From assembly GCA_032027165.1 (NCBI GenBank), contig JAVSMO010000001.1, positions 1,418,150-1,463,751 on the forward strand: a DNA stretch of 45,602 nt, in the 5' to 3' direction. The DNA comes from Denitratisoma sp. Lineage in GTDB: Bacteria > Pseudomonadota > Gammaproteobacteria > Burkholderiales > Rhodocyclaceae. The position numbers were made by a program, and so were the translations under genes. Below the pieces are notes generated by a model, which made no database searches, was not told the origin of the DNA, and saw nothing but the letters and a program-made list of their open reading frames with translations. Shown here in pieces: positions 38,322 to 45,602 of the stretch (positions within the stretch are counted from its first letter, which is position 1; every line of letters begins with the position of its first letter).

Positions 38322-38870
38322 TTACTCGTAGCGTATCTCGACGATCTCCAGCTCGCGCAGGCCGGCCGGGCTTTGGAAGCGCACGGCGTCGCCCTCGCGC
38401 GCCTTGAGCAGGGCCCGCGCCAGCGGCGAAATCCAGCTGATCATGCCCTTGCCGGCATCGGCCTCGTCGATGCCGACGATCTGGTAGGTGCTCTCGCAGC
38501 CCTCGACGTCGCACACCGTGACGGTGGCGCCGAAGAACACCTGCTCCGCGTTCTCCTGCGCGGCCGGGTCGACCAGGACGGCGCTCTCCAGCCGCTTCAT
38601 GAGGAAGCGGATGCGACGGTCGATCTCGCGCAGGCGCTTCTTGCCGTAGATGTAGTCGCCGTTCTCGGAGCGGTCGCCGTTCTTGGCCGCCCAGGAGACG
38701 ACCTGCACCAGCGCCGGCCGCTCGGTCTTGACGAGGTGTTCCAGCTCGGCCTTGAGCAGAGCGTAGCCGCGGCGCGTCATGTAGTTCTTCGTGCCGTGCG
38801 GCAGCGCCGGGGCGGACGGGTGGCCGTCCTCCTCCTCGGGCGCATCTTCCTTGACGAAGGCCTTGTTCAT
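38322..38870 (-). CDS. greB: Transcription elongation factor GreB
   Basis: The 182-residue factor rescues backtracked RNA polymerase by stimulating transcript cleavage. The coiled-coil tip carries GDRSENGDYIYGKKR with the acidic residues needed for cleavage, and the C-terminal FKBP-like domain contains VTVCDVEGCESTYQIVG and GKGMISWISPLARALL. The RENGDY/IYGKKRLREIDRR pattern fits GreB better than GreA. An acidic 25-residue N-terminal tail precedes the conserved part. Confidence 0.93.
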   Translation of the reverse strand: MNKAFVKEDAPEEEDGHPSAPALPHGTKNYMTRRGYALLKAELEHLVKTERPALVQVVSWAAKNGDRSENGDYIYGKKRLREIDRRIRFLMKRLESAVLVDPAAQENAEQVFFGATVTVCDVEGCESTYQIVGIDEADAGKGMISWISPLARALLKAREGDAVRFQSPAGLRELEIVEIRYE

Positions 38871-38898
38871 CGGCGGGAACTTTCGTTTGAATGAGATA

Positions 38899-38904
38899 AT
38901 TATA
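38899..38904 (-). promoter_or_regulatory. Candidate -10 of greB in the divergent greB/azlC region
   Basis: The minus strand has a perfect TATAAT at 38904-38899, giving a start near 38892 and a 22-base leader. The -35 position is poor (TTCTTC at 16 bases). Confidence 0.45.
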
Positions 38905-38918
38905 GCGTTCGAACAACA

Positions 38919-39632
38919 ATGAAGAATCGCGTGGCCACCCCAGACAGACGGCAGGCGCTCCTCGCCGGCGTACGCGCCTGCATCCCGCTCGCCCCCGGCA
39001 TCCTGCTCTTCGGCATGGTCTGCGGCGCCGCCGCGGCCGGCGTCGGCCTCACGCCGGGGCAGTCCTTCGCCCTCTCCTGGCTGGTCTTCGCCGGCTCCTC
39101 GCAGATCGTCGCCACCCAGCTCTTCGCCGCCGGCGCGCCGGGCTGGGTCATCGTCCTCACCGGCTGGGTGGTCAACCTGCGCTTCATGATGTACAGCGCC
39201 ACCCTCGCGCAGCACTTCCGCGGCACCTCCCGCCTCGAGCGCTGGCTGGCCGGCTACCTGCTCACCGACCAGGCCTTCGCCGTGACGCTGGCGCGGGTCC
39301 TCGACGGCCGCAAGGACATCCCCTGGTTCTTCCTCGGCATCGCCGCGACGCTGTGGCTGCTCTGGCAGATCGCCAGCCTGATCGGCATCTTCCTCGGCGC
39401 ACGGGTGCCGGCCAGCTGGTCGATCGATTTCGTCGTCGCCCTCACCTTCATCGGCGTGCTGGCGCCGCTGCTGCGCGACCGCGCCATGGCGGCGGCCGCC
39501 GTGTCGGGGGGACTGACTTCCGTCTTCCTCGTCCTGCCGCTGAAATTGAACCTGATGGCCGCCGCCCTGATCGGCGCCGCCGTCGGCATCGCACTGGAAA
39601 AGCTATGGCCGAAATCGCGACCTGGGGCGTGA
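38919..39632 (+). CDS. azlC: AzlC-family branched-chain amino acid exporter, large subunit
   Basis: The 237-residue membrane protein has the family pattern LAPGILLFGMVCGAAAAGVGL, SLLVFAGSSQ-like LSWLVFAGSSQIVATQLF and NLRFMMYSATLAQHF. AzlC-AzlD (YgaZ-YgaH) pairs export valine and related amino acids or analogs. It overlaps azlD by 28 bases. A GACTGACTT motif occurs at 39511 within the gene. Confidence 0.93.
   Translation: MKNRVATPDRRQALLAGVRACIPLAPGILLFGMVCGAAAAGVGLTPGQSFALSWLVFAGSSQIVATQLFAAGAPGWVIVLTGWVVNLRFMMYSATLAQHFRGTSRLERWLAGYLLTDQAFAVTLARVLDGRKDIPWFFLGIAATLWLLWQIASLIGIFLGARVPASWSIDFVVALTFIGVLAPLLRDRAMAAAAVSGGLTSVFLVLPLKLNLMAAALIGAAVGIALEKLWPKSRPGA
39511..39519 (+). repeat. GACTGACTT motif copy (in azlC)
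   Basis: The sequence reads GGGGGACTGACTTCC, encoding GGLTS with the uncommon Thr codon ACT. Confidence 0.5.
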
Positions 39633-39931
39633 TCGCCGCGCTCGGGCTGGCGACCTTCGCCACCCGGCTGTCCTTCCTGGCCCTGCTGGGCGAGGGGGAA
39701 TTGCCGCTCTGGCTGCGGCGCATCCTGCACTACGTGCCGCCGGCCATCCTCGCCGCCATCATTTCACCGCAACTGCTGGCCGGCGCGCCGGGGCTGGCAG
39801 CGACGCTGGACGGCCCGCGCACCGTGGCGGCGCTGGCCGGCTTCGCCGTCGCCCTGCTGACGCGCAGCACCTTCGCCACCATCGCGGTGGGCATGGCCGT
39901 GCTGTGGGGACTGACTTTAGTTCAATGGTAA
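39605..39931 (+). CDS. azlD: AzlD-family branched-chain amino acid exporter, small subunit
   Basis: The 108-residue protein has four hydrophobic stretches and the typical GLATFATRLSFLALLG and LHYVPPAILAAIISPQLL. It forms the exporter with AzlC. It starts inside the azlC 3' end in another frame, which suggests coupled translation, and its last ten bases overlap the end of the convergent DUF3567 gene. Confidence 0.92.
   Translation: MAEIATWGVIAALGLATFATRLSFLALLGEGELPLWLRRILHYVPPAILAAIISPQLLAGAPGLAATLDGPRTVAALAGFAVALLTRSTFATIAVGMAVLWGLTLVQW
39909..39917 (+). repeat. GACTGACTT motif copy (at the azlD 3' end)
   Basis: The sequence reads GGGGACTGACTTTAG, ending four bases before the azlD/DUF3567 convergent overlap. 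Confidence 0.5.
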
Positions 39932-40155
39932 ACAGCGGGCTGGGTGATCAGCGAGCCGTATTCCTCGAGCAGGTCGCCGAAGGCCTCGATGTCGGGCTCG
40001 CCCGAGACGAGCGCCTTCAGCTCGGCGCGGAAGCGTTCCGCCGCGCCGTTGCGCATCAGGACGCCCTTGTTCACGCGCTTGTCGATCACCTCCACGGCAT
40101 CCTGCGCCGGGTAGTCGACCACATGCATCACCGGATTGTCGAAGACGATCATCAT
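39922..40155 (-). CDS. DUF3567 family protein
   Basis: The 77-residue cytosolic protein matches the DUF3567 pattern (MMIVFDNPVMHVVDYPAQDAV, FEVVDK-like VIDKRVNKGVLMRNGAAERF). The family is small, of unknown function and concentrated in betaproteobacteria. An AGGTAGCC-like ribosome site precedes the ATG at 40155. Confidence 0.85.
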   Translation of the reverse strand: MMIVFDNPVMHVVDYPAQDAVEVIDKRVNKGVLMRNGAAERFRAELKALVSGEPDIEAFGDLLEEYGSLITQPAVYH

Positions 40156-40218
40156 GTTGGCTACCTCCGTGGTGCAAATGTGGGTACGCCGAGAGCCATT
40201 TCAACCCTGCCCGCTCTG

Positions 40219-40247
40219 TTGTTTTTCACTGCGCCGCCGCATAATAG
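40219..40247 (+). promoter_or_regulatory. Candidate promoter of the DUF465-metY operon
   Basis: TTGTTT (40219-40224) is followed by TAATAG (40242-40247, 17-base spacer) or CATAAT (40240-40245). With either -10 the start would fall on or within a few bases of the ATG at 40252, which lacks a ribosome site. Confidence 0.4.
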
Positions 40248-40251
40248 ATGC

Positions 40252-40461
40252 ATGAAGGAATCCGAAGACATCGCCGCCCTGCGCCTGAAGCTGCACGAAA
40301 TCCAGGTCGAGCACCGCGACCTGGACGACATCATCGAGCGCCTGCTGCAAACCCCGCCGCACGACGACCTCATGCTGCGGCGGCTGAAGAAGCGCAAGTT
40401 GCAGCTGAAGGATCGCATCGCCCTCCTCGAACGCATGATCGAACCCGACGAATCCGCATGA
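40252..40461 (+). CDS. DUF465 (YdcH-like) small coiled-coil protein
   Basis: The 69-residue protein is one long charged helical hairpin: ALRLKLHEIQVEHRDLDDII, then MLRRLKKRKLQLKDRIALLE. This fits the DUF465/YdcH family of unknown function. Its stop overlaps the metY start (ATGA), so it is the first gene of the metY operon. Confidence 0.88.
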   Translation: MKESEDIAALRLKLHEIQVEHRDLDDIIERLLQTPPHDDLMLRRLKKRKLQLKDRIALLERMIEPDESA

Positions 40462-41765
40462 GCAAGACATCCGCCTTCAATTTCGACACCCTGAGCCTGC
40501 ACGCCGGCCAGGTTCCCGACCCGCAATTCGGCGCCCGCGCCGCGCCGATCTACCTCACCACCAGCTTCGTCTTCAAGGATGCCGACCAGGCCGCCGCCCT
40601 CTTCAACATGGAGCGCGCCGGCCACGTCTATTCGCGCATCTCGAACCCGACAAACGCCGTGCTCGAGGAGCGCATCGCCGCCCTCGAAGGCGGCGTCGGC
40701 GCCATCGCCGTCGCCTCCGGCCAGGCGGCGCTGCACCTCGCCGTCGCCACGCTGATGGGCTCAGGCTCTCACATCGTCGCCTCGCGCTCGCTCTACGGCG
40801 GCTCGCACAACCTGCTCGAATACACCCTGCCGCGCTTCGGCATCGAGACCACCTTCGTCGACCCGCGCAACCTCGATGCCTGGCGCGCGGCGATCCGGCC
40901 GAACACCCGCCTGCTCTTCGGCGAGACGCTGGGCAACCCCGGGCTGGACGTGCTCGACGTGCCGCGCGTGGCGGAGATCGCCCACTCAGCCGGCCTGCCG
41001 CTGATGGTCGATTCGACCTTCACCACGCCCTACCTGATGCGCCCCTTCGAGCTCGGCGCCGACCTGCTCTTCCACTCGGCGACCAAGTTCCTCGGCGGCC
41101 ATGGCGTCGCCATCGGTGGCCTGCTGGTCGACAGCGGGAAATTCGACTGGGAGGGACAAGGAAACAACGCGGGCAAATTCCCGACCCTGACCGAACCCTA
41201 TTCCGGCTTCCACGGCATGGACTTCGCCGAGGAATCCACCGTCGCCGCCTTCCTGCTGCGGGCGCGGCGCGAGGGCCTGCGCGACTTCGGCGCCTGCATG
41301 AGCCCGATGACCGCCTTCCAGCTCCTGCAGGGCATGGAGACCCTGCCGCTGCGCATGCAGCGCCACGTGGACAACACGCGAAAGGTCGTTGCCCACCTCG
41401 CCGCCCATGCGGCGGTGGAGTCGGTCTCCTACCCCGAACTGGAGAGCCATCCCGACCACGCCCTGGCGAAGCAGCTGCTGCCGAAGGGCTGCGGCTCGGT
41501 GTTCAGCTTCGTCCTCAAGGGCGGGCGGGCCGCAGGGCGGAAATTCATCGAGTCGCTGCGTGTCTTCTCGCACCTCGCCAACGTCGGCGACGCCAAGTCG
41601 CTGGTCATCCACCCGGCCAGCACCACCCACTTCCGCATGTCCGACGAGGCCCTGCGCGCCTCCGGCATCCACGAGGGCACGGTGCGCCTCTCCATCGGCC
41701 TGGAAGACGCCGCCGACCTCATCGCCGACCTCGAAGCCGGCCTGCGCGCTTCGCAAAAGACCTGA
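40458..41765 (+). CDS. metY: O-acetylhomoserine sulfhydrylase (Cys/Met metabolism PLP enzyme)
   Basis: The 435-residue enzyme of the cystathionine gamma-synthase superfamily shows FDTLSLHAGQVPDPQFGARA, YSRISNPTNAVLEERIAALEG, the PLP Lys K210 in HSATKFLGGHG and SVFSFVLKGG. Length and the start pattern fit O-acetylhomoserine sulfhydrylase, which makes homocysteine directly from sulfide, rather than the shorter O-succinylhomoserine enzyme (MetZ), which is the main alternative. Two bases separate it from the hydrolase gene. Confidence 0.92.
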   Translation: MSKTSAFNFDTLSLHAGQVPDPQFGARAAPIYLTTSFVFKDADQAAALFNMERAGHVYSRISNPTNAVLEERIAALEGGVGAIAVASGQAALHLAVATLMGSGSHIVASRSLYGGSHNLLEYTLPRFGIETTFVDPRNLDAWRAAIRPNTRLLFGETLGNPGLDVLDVPRVAEIAHSAGLPLMVDSTFTTPYLMRPFELGADLLFHSATKFLGGHGVAIGGLLVDSGKFDWEGQGNNAGKFPTLTEPYSGFHGMDFAEESTVAAFLLRARREGLRDFGACMSPMTAFQLLQGMETLPLRMQRHVDNTRKVVAHLAAHAAVESVSYPELESHPDHALAKQLLPKGCGSVFSFVLKGGRAAGRKFIESLRVFSHLANVGDAKSLVIHPASTTHFRMSDEALRASGIHEGTVRLSIGLEDAADLIADLEAGLRASQKT

Positions 41766-41767
41766 CC

Positions 41768-42562
41768 ATGGAATTCACCGTCAACAACAACAAGACCTAC
41801 GCCTACACCGGCGGCAAGCCTTCCAATCCGGAACTGCCCGCCGTCGTCTTCATCCACGGCGCCGAGAACGACCACAGCGTGTGGGGCCTGCAGAGCCGCT
41901 GGTTCGCCCACCACGGCTTTTCCGTGCTCGCCGTCGACCTGCCCGGCCACGGCCGCTCCGACGGCCCGCTGCTGCCGACGGTGGAAGCGCAGGCCGACTG
42001 GATCGTCGCCCTGCTCGACGCGGCCGGCGTGCGGCAGGCGGCGCTGGTCGGCCACAGCATGGGCTCGCTGATCTCCCTCGAAGCCGCTTCGCGCTTCCCG
42101 GACCGCGTGGCGAAGATCGCCCTCGTCGGCACCGCCGTGCCGATGCCCGTCTCGGAGGCCCTGCTCACCGCCGCGCGCGAGGCGCGGCCGAAGGCCGAGG
42201 GCATGGTCAACGTCTGGTCGCACGGTCCGCGCGGCGCCATCGGCGGCAACACCGTGCCCGGCCTGTGGATGATGGGCGCCAGCATCCGCCTGATGGAGCG
42301 CGCCGGGCCCGAAGTGCTGTTCAACGACCTCAATGCCTGCAACGCCTACCAGCGCGGCATGGAGGCCGCCGCCGCCGCGCGGTGCCCGGCGCTGCTCGTC
42401 GTCGGCAGCCGCGACATGATGACCTCGCCGCGCGGCGCGCCGAAGCTCGCCGCCGCCATGCAGGACGCCCGCATCGCTTCGATCGAAGGCAGCGGCCACG
42501 CCCTCATGGCGGAATACCCCGACGCCGTGCTCGACGCCTTGCGGAGCTTCATCGCATCATGA
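41768..42562 (+). CDS. Alpha/beta-fold hydrolase
   Basis: The 264-residue hydrolase has the oxyanion segment FIHGAENDHSVWG, nucleophile elbow GHSMGS with S97, acid D216 in VVGSRDMMTS and H244 in GSGHALM. The overall pattern is that of carboxylesterases and haloperoxidase-like enzymes; the substrate cannot be told. It overlaps macA by four bases. It might act on acyl-homoserine or a compound handled by the efflux system (inference). Confidence 0.9.
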   Translation: MEFTVNNNKTYAYTGGKPSNPELPAVVFIHGAENDHSVWGLQSRWFAHHGFSVLAVDLPGHGRSDGPLLPTVEAQADWIVALLDAAGVRQAALVGHSMGSLISLEAASRFPDRVAKIALVGTAVPMPVSEALLTAAREARPKAEGMVNVWSHGPRGAIGGNTVPGLWMMGASIRLMERAGPEVLFNDLNACNAYQRGMEAAAAARCPALLVVGSRDMMTSPRGAPKLAAAMQDARIASIEGSGHALMAEYPDAVLDALRSFIAS

Positions 42563-43725
42563 AAACGCCCGCCTTGCGCACCGTCCTGATCGTCGTGGCC
42601 GTGCTCGCCGTGCTGGCGGGACTGACTTTTGCCCTGACGCGACCGAAGCCCATCGCCGTGACCGTGGCCGCCGTCGAAACCGGCAAGGTCGAGACCACCG
42701 TCGCCAACACCCGCGCCGGCTCCGTCACCGCCTGCCGCCGCGCCAAGCTGGCGCCGCCGATGGGCGGACGCATCGACAAGCTGCTGGTGCGCGAGGGCGA
42801 CCGCGTCAAGGCCGGCCAGGTGCTGGTCGAGCTGTGGAACGACGACCTCTCGGCGCGCGAGCGCATCTCCGTCGAGCAGCGCGCCACGGCGCAGGCGCAT
42901 GTGCGCGAAGCCTGCCTGCTGGCGGACACCGCCAAGCGCGACGCCGCCCGCACGCGCCAGCTGCGCGACAAGGGCTTCGTCTCGGAAGAGCGCGTCGACC
43001 GCGCCGAGAGCGAAGCCAAGGCCAGGCAGGCCGGCTGCGATTCCGCCCGCGCCCAGGTGCAGGAGGCCAGCGCGCGCATCGGCGCCTCGCGCGCCGACAC
43101 CTCGCGCACCGTCGTCAAGGCGCCCTTCGACGGCATCGTCGCCGAGGTGAACGGCGAGGTCGGCGAATACCTGACCCCCTCCCCGCCCGGCATCCCGACG
43201 CTGCCGGCGATCGACCTCATCGACGACTCCTGCCTCTACGTCTCCGCCCCCATCGACGAGGTGGACGCCGCCCAGCTGAAGATCGGCATGACCGGCCGCA
43301 TCAGCCTCGACGCCTACCGCGGCAAGCATTTCACCGGCAAGCTGCGCCGCATCGCGCCCTACGTCCTCGCGCTGGAGAAGCAGGCGCGCACCGTCGAGGT
43401 GGAGGTCGAGTTCGACAGCCCGGCCGACATCCGCCACCTGCTGGTCGGCTACAGCGCCGACATCGAGGTGGTGGTGGATGCCCGCGACGACGTGCTGCGC
43501 ATCCCCACCTCGGCCCTCATGCCGGGCAGCCGCGTGCTGGCACTGACCGAACGCGGCGTGCTGGAGGAGCGGAGGATCGAGGCCGGCCTGAGCAACTGGG
43601 AATTCACCGAAGTGAGGAGCGGCGTGGCCCGCGGCGACCGCGTCGTCACCTCGCTCGAGCGCGCCGGCGTCAAGGCCGGCGCCCATGCGGTGGCCGAGGA
43701 AAAACCCGCCGCAAAGAGACCCTGA
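42559..43725 (+). CDS. MacA-type periplasmic adaptor of an ABC efflux system
   Basis: The 388-residue protein has an N-terminal membrane anchor (about 8-26), a biotinyl/lipoyl half-motif (GGRIDKLLVREGDRVKAGQ), a coiled-coil hairpin (about 95-170), the second lipoyl half (VVKAPFDGIVAEVNGEVGEY) and beta-barrel and membrane-proximal domains. It resembles MacA/HlyD adaptors that link an ABC transporter to an outer-membrane channel. The stop codon lies inside the left terminal repeat of the element that follows. No TolC-like gene is in the window. Confidence 0.9.
   Translation: MKTPALRTVLIVVAVLAVLAGLTFALTRPKPIAVTVAAVETGKVETTVANTRAGSVTACRRAKLAPPMGGRIDKLLVREGDRVKAGQVLVELWNDDLSARERISVEQRATAQAHVREACLLADTAKRDAARTRQLRDKGFVSEERVDRAESEAKARQAGCDSARAQVQEASARIGASRADTSRTVVKAPFDGIVAEVNGEVGEYLTPSPPGIPTLPAIDLIDDSCLYVSAPIDEVDAAQLKIGMTGRISLDAYRGKHFTGKLRRIAPYVLALEKQARTVEVEVEFDSPADIRHLLVGYSADIEVVVDARDDVLRIPTSALMPGSRVLALTERGVLEERRIEAGLSNWEFTEVRSGVARGDRVVTSLERAGVKAGAHAVAEEKPAAKRP
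42620..42628 (+). repeat. GACTGACTT motif copy (in the macA-like gene)
   Basis: The sequence reads GGCGGGACTGACTTTTGCC, in the codons for the membrane anchor (AGLTFA). Confidence 0.5.
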
Positions 43726-43982
43726 CGCAAGGAAACGCATGATGCGTTGTGCTTGGATGGCGATGGATGCTAGGCGCGGCGCGCCGCCCGTAGTCATCTA
43801 CGGGCAAGCGCCGCAACGCCGCAGACGCGCCATCCAAGCACAACCCTTCGGGGCGTCGGCGTTTGGGCGCCTCGCGTCGTTGCGGCCGCTTGTCGTGGAA
43901 CAACCACTGCCTGCGCGGCCGCGCCTAGCGCTGCATCCCAAACGCCTTAGCCGCACATGCGTTTCCTTGCGTCAGGGTCTCT
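43715..43982. repeat. Compound palindromic repeat element with 27-bp terminal inverted repeats
   Basis: Perfect 27-base inverted repeats (43715-43741 and 43956-43982) bound two large hairpins. The left is closed by a 16-base perfect arm pair (43747-43762 with 43828-43843) and tipped by CCCGTAG-TCAT-CTACGGG. The right is closed by a 10-base pair (43858-43867 with 43937-43946) and tipped by GTGG-loop-CCAC. The hairpins are diverged inverted copies of one unit: GCTAGGCGCGGC (43769-43780) recurs inverted at 43918-43929, and CAAGCGCCGCAACG (43805-43818) recurs inverted at 43878-43892 with one extra base. No transposase frame is inside. It holds the macA stop and ends four bases before the next ATG. 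It resembles a REPIN/BIME-like or MITE-like element; no target-site duplication is obvious. Confidence 0.85.
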
Positions 43983-43986
43983 ATAA

Positions 43987-44667
43987 ATGATCCGCCTCAC
44001 CGGCATCGAACGCATCTTCCGCGTCGGTGACGAGGAGGTGCACGCCCTGCGCGGCGTCAGCCTCGACATCGCCCAGGGCGAGTACCTCTCCATCATGGGG
44101 CCGTCCGGCTCCGGCAAGTCCACCCTGCTCAACATCCTCGGCCTGCTCGACCGGCCCAATGCCGGCCGCTACGAGCTGAACGGCCACGACGTCACCGGCC
44201 TCGCCGACGACGAGCTGGCGCGCGTGCGCCGCGAGGCCATCGGCTTCGTCTTCCAGTTCTTCCATCTCGTGCCGCGCCTCACCGCCGAGCAGAACATCGA
44301 GCTGCCGATGGTGCTGGCCGGCATCGAGCCGGCCGAGCGGCGCAAGCGCCTCGACAAGCTGCTCGCCGACTACGGCCTGGAGGCGCGCGCCGGCCATCGC
44401 CCCGACCAGCTCTCCGGCGGCCAGTGCCAGCGCGTTGCCATCGCCCGCGCCATGTCGATGGGGCCGACGCTGATCCTCGCCGACGAACCGACAGGCAACC
44501 TCGACCGCCACACCGGCCAGGACGTCATGGCGGTGCTCGAGCGCGTGCACCACGAGGGCGGCACGGTGGCCGTCGTCACCCACGACCCGGAGATCGGCGC
44601 CCGCGCCCACCGCCGCATCCGCCTGGTGGACGGCGCCATCGTCGAGGACTTCCGGGAGCAGGCGTAG
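43987..44667 (+). CDS. MacB/LolD-type ABC transporter ATP-binding protein
   Basis: The 226-residue ATPase has Walker A GPSGSGKST, Q-loop FVFQFFHLVPRLTAEQN, signature LSGGQCQRVAIARA (Cys in the usual Gln position), Walker B LILADEPTGNLD and H-loop VVTHDPE. It belongs to the MacB/LolD group that works with FtsX-like permeases and, here, with the MacA-type adaptor. Its leader is formed by the right arm of the repeat element, with AGGG about 11 bases ahead of the ATG serving as a weak ribosome site. Confidence 0.93.
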   Translation: MIRLTGIERIFRVGDEEVHALRGVSLDIAQGEYLSIMGPSGSGKSTLLNILGLLDRPNAGRYELNGHDVTGLADDELARVRREAIGFVFQFFHLVPRLTAEQNIELPMVLAGIEPAERRKRLDKLLADYGLEARAGHRPDQLSGGQCQRVAIARAMSMGPTLILADEPTGNLDRHTGQDVMAVLERVHHEGGTVAVVTHDPEIGARAHRRIRLVDGAIVEDFREQA

Positions 44668-44669
44668 GC

Positions 44670-45602
44670 ATGCGTTTCGCCGACCTCCTCCGCTTCGCCT
44701 GGCAGGTGCTGGGCGGCTACCGCGCCCGCACGGCGCTGATCCTGCTGGCCATGGGCATCGGCGTCGCCGCCGTGGTGGCGGTCAGCTCCATCGGCGAAGG
44801 CGCGCGGCTCTACGTCGTCAATCAGTTCGGCTCGCTCGGCACCAACCTCATCATCGTGCTGCCCGGCCGCTCCGAGACGGCCGGCGCCATGCCCGGCGTG
44901 CTGGTCGGCAAGACGCCGCGCGACCTCACCATCGACGACGCCCTCTCGCTCAAGCGCAGCCCCGCGGTCCTGCGCTTCGCCCCGCTCATCGTCGGCGCCG
45001 GCGACGTGCGCGTCGGCAGCCGCACGCGCGAGACGCCGGTGCTCGGCACCACCGCCGAATTCATCCAGGTGCGGCAGATGGACATCGCGCAGGGCCTCTT
45101 CCTGCCGCCGGGCGATCCGCGCCACAGCCAGCCGGTGTGCGTCATCGGCTCGACGGTGGCGGCCGAACTGTTCGGCGCCCGCCCGGCCCTCGGCGAATGG
45201 CTGCGCATCGGCGACCGCCGCTTCCGCATCATCGGCGTGCTGGCCAAGCAGGGGCAGTCGCTCGGCTTCAACACCGACGAGATCGTCGTCGTCCCGCTCG
45301 CCGCGGCGCAGGCGCTGTTCAACACCGAGTCGCTGTTCCGCGTCCTCGTCGAGGCGAAGAGCCGCGAGCAGATCGCCTATGCCAAGGCCGACGTCGAGGA
45401 GATCATCCGCCTGCGCCACGAAGGCGAGCGCGACGTCACGGTGATCACCCAGGACGCCGTGCTGGAGACCTTCGACCGCATCCTGCGCGCCCTCACGCTC
45501 GCCGTCGGCGGCATCGCCGCCATCAGCCTCGCCGTGGCCGGCATCCTCATCATGAACGTCATGCTCATCGCCGTGACGCAGCGGCGCAAGGAGATCGGCC
45601 TG
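44670..45602 (+). CDS. MacB/FtsX-type ABC transporter permease (partial, cut by window end)
   Basis: The frame opens two bases after the ATPase stop and remains open to the last base (311 codons). It has an N-terminal membrane helix (LILLAMGIGVAAVVAVSSIG), a large periplasmic MacB-type domain containing FGSLGTNLIIVLPGRSE, and the start of the second helix (AVGGIAAISLAVAGILIMNV) followed by TQRRKEIGL. This is the mechanotransmission permease expected for the MacA-type adaptor. The C-terminal helices lie outside the window. Confidence 0.93.
   Translation, partial: MRFADLLRFAWQVLGGYRARTALILLAMGIGVAAVVAVSSIGEGARLYVVNQFGSLGTNLIIVLPGRSETAGAMPGVLVGKTPRDLTIDDALSLKRSPAVLRFAPLIVGAGDVRVGSRTRETPVLGTTAEFIQVRQMDIAQGLFLPPGDPRHSQPVCVIGSTVAAELFGARPALGEWLRIGDRRFRIIGVLAKQGQSLGFNTDEIVVVPLAAAQALFNTESLFRVLVEAKSREQIAYAKADVEEIIRLRHEGERDVTVITQDAVLETFDRILRALTLAVGGIAAISLAVAGILIMNVMLIAVTQRRKEIGL

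Noticed and set aside
43685..43990. Short open frames on both strands inside the palindromic element
   Set aside because: They follow from the palindromic, stop-poor sequence; no ribosome site and no recognisable protein, so no transposase.

Overview
This 45.6-kb window is GC-rich, gene-dense bacterial chromosome. The gene content points to a betaproteobacterium, most likely in or near the Rhodocyclales (inference). The pointers are betaproteobacterial small families (DUF3567- and DUF1841-like), an acetate activation locus with a symporter-kinase, an Rnf/Rsx complex with nth behind it, and an aat-bpt pair. I saw no rRNA, tRNA, CRISPR array, phage or transposase gene. No stretch over 300 bases lacks a gene.

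Layout. (1) 29-7662, minus strand: acetyl-CoA synthetase with its own terminator. A second unit follows, encoding a small two-helix membrane protein, a sodium/solute-symporter-like sensor kinase, a receiver-only response regulator, and a membrane protein fusing a PAS domain, a degenerate histidine kinase and an intact DEDDh exonuclease. (2) 7913-12122: YqhA-like membrane protein, class I fumarase, a receiver protein with a dead GGDEF domain that keeps its c-di-GMP inhibitory-site motif, and an AcuI/YhdH reductase. (3) 12294-18640: NlpC/P60 lipoprotein-like hydrolase, then a ferric-iron ABC importer split into fbpA, fbpB and fbpC. The ATPase gene is translationally coupled to the N-degron transferases aat and bpt. 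(4) 18680-20828: pyrD and ald. (5) 20912-28277: rsxABCDGE-nth-FIST-DUF1841, a tightly packed run with many ATGA overlaps. (6) 28270-36254: HDOD protein, MoxR ATPase, a periplasmic-binding/PAS/GGDEF diguanylate cyclase, a CoxE-like VWA protein, an orphan FecR-domain protein and a GspE/PilB-type ATPase. (7) 36354-40155: htpG, greB, azlCD and a DUF3567 protein. (8) 40252-45602: DUF465-metY-hydrolase-macA, then a 268-bp palindromic repeat element, then a MacB-type ATPase and a permease cut by the window end.

Working together: acs, fumarase, AcuI and the symporter-kinase fit growth on small organic acids. Three proteins (the two GGDEF proteins and the HDOD protein) suggest c-di-GMP-linked control. 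The Rsx complex and nth pair electron transfer with oxidative DNA repair. The features I would look at first are the exonuclease fusion, the compound repeat between macA and macB, an over-represented 9-mer that behaves like a DNA-uptake-type motif, and the dead-GGDEF receptor candidate. All functional statements come from reading motifs by eye; no database search was run.
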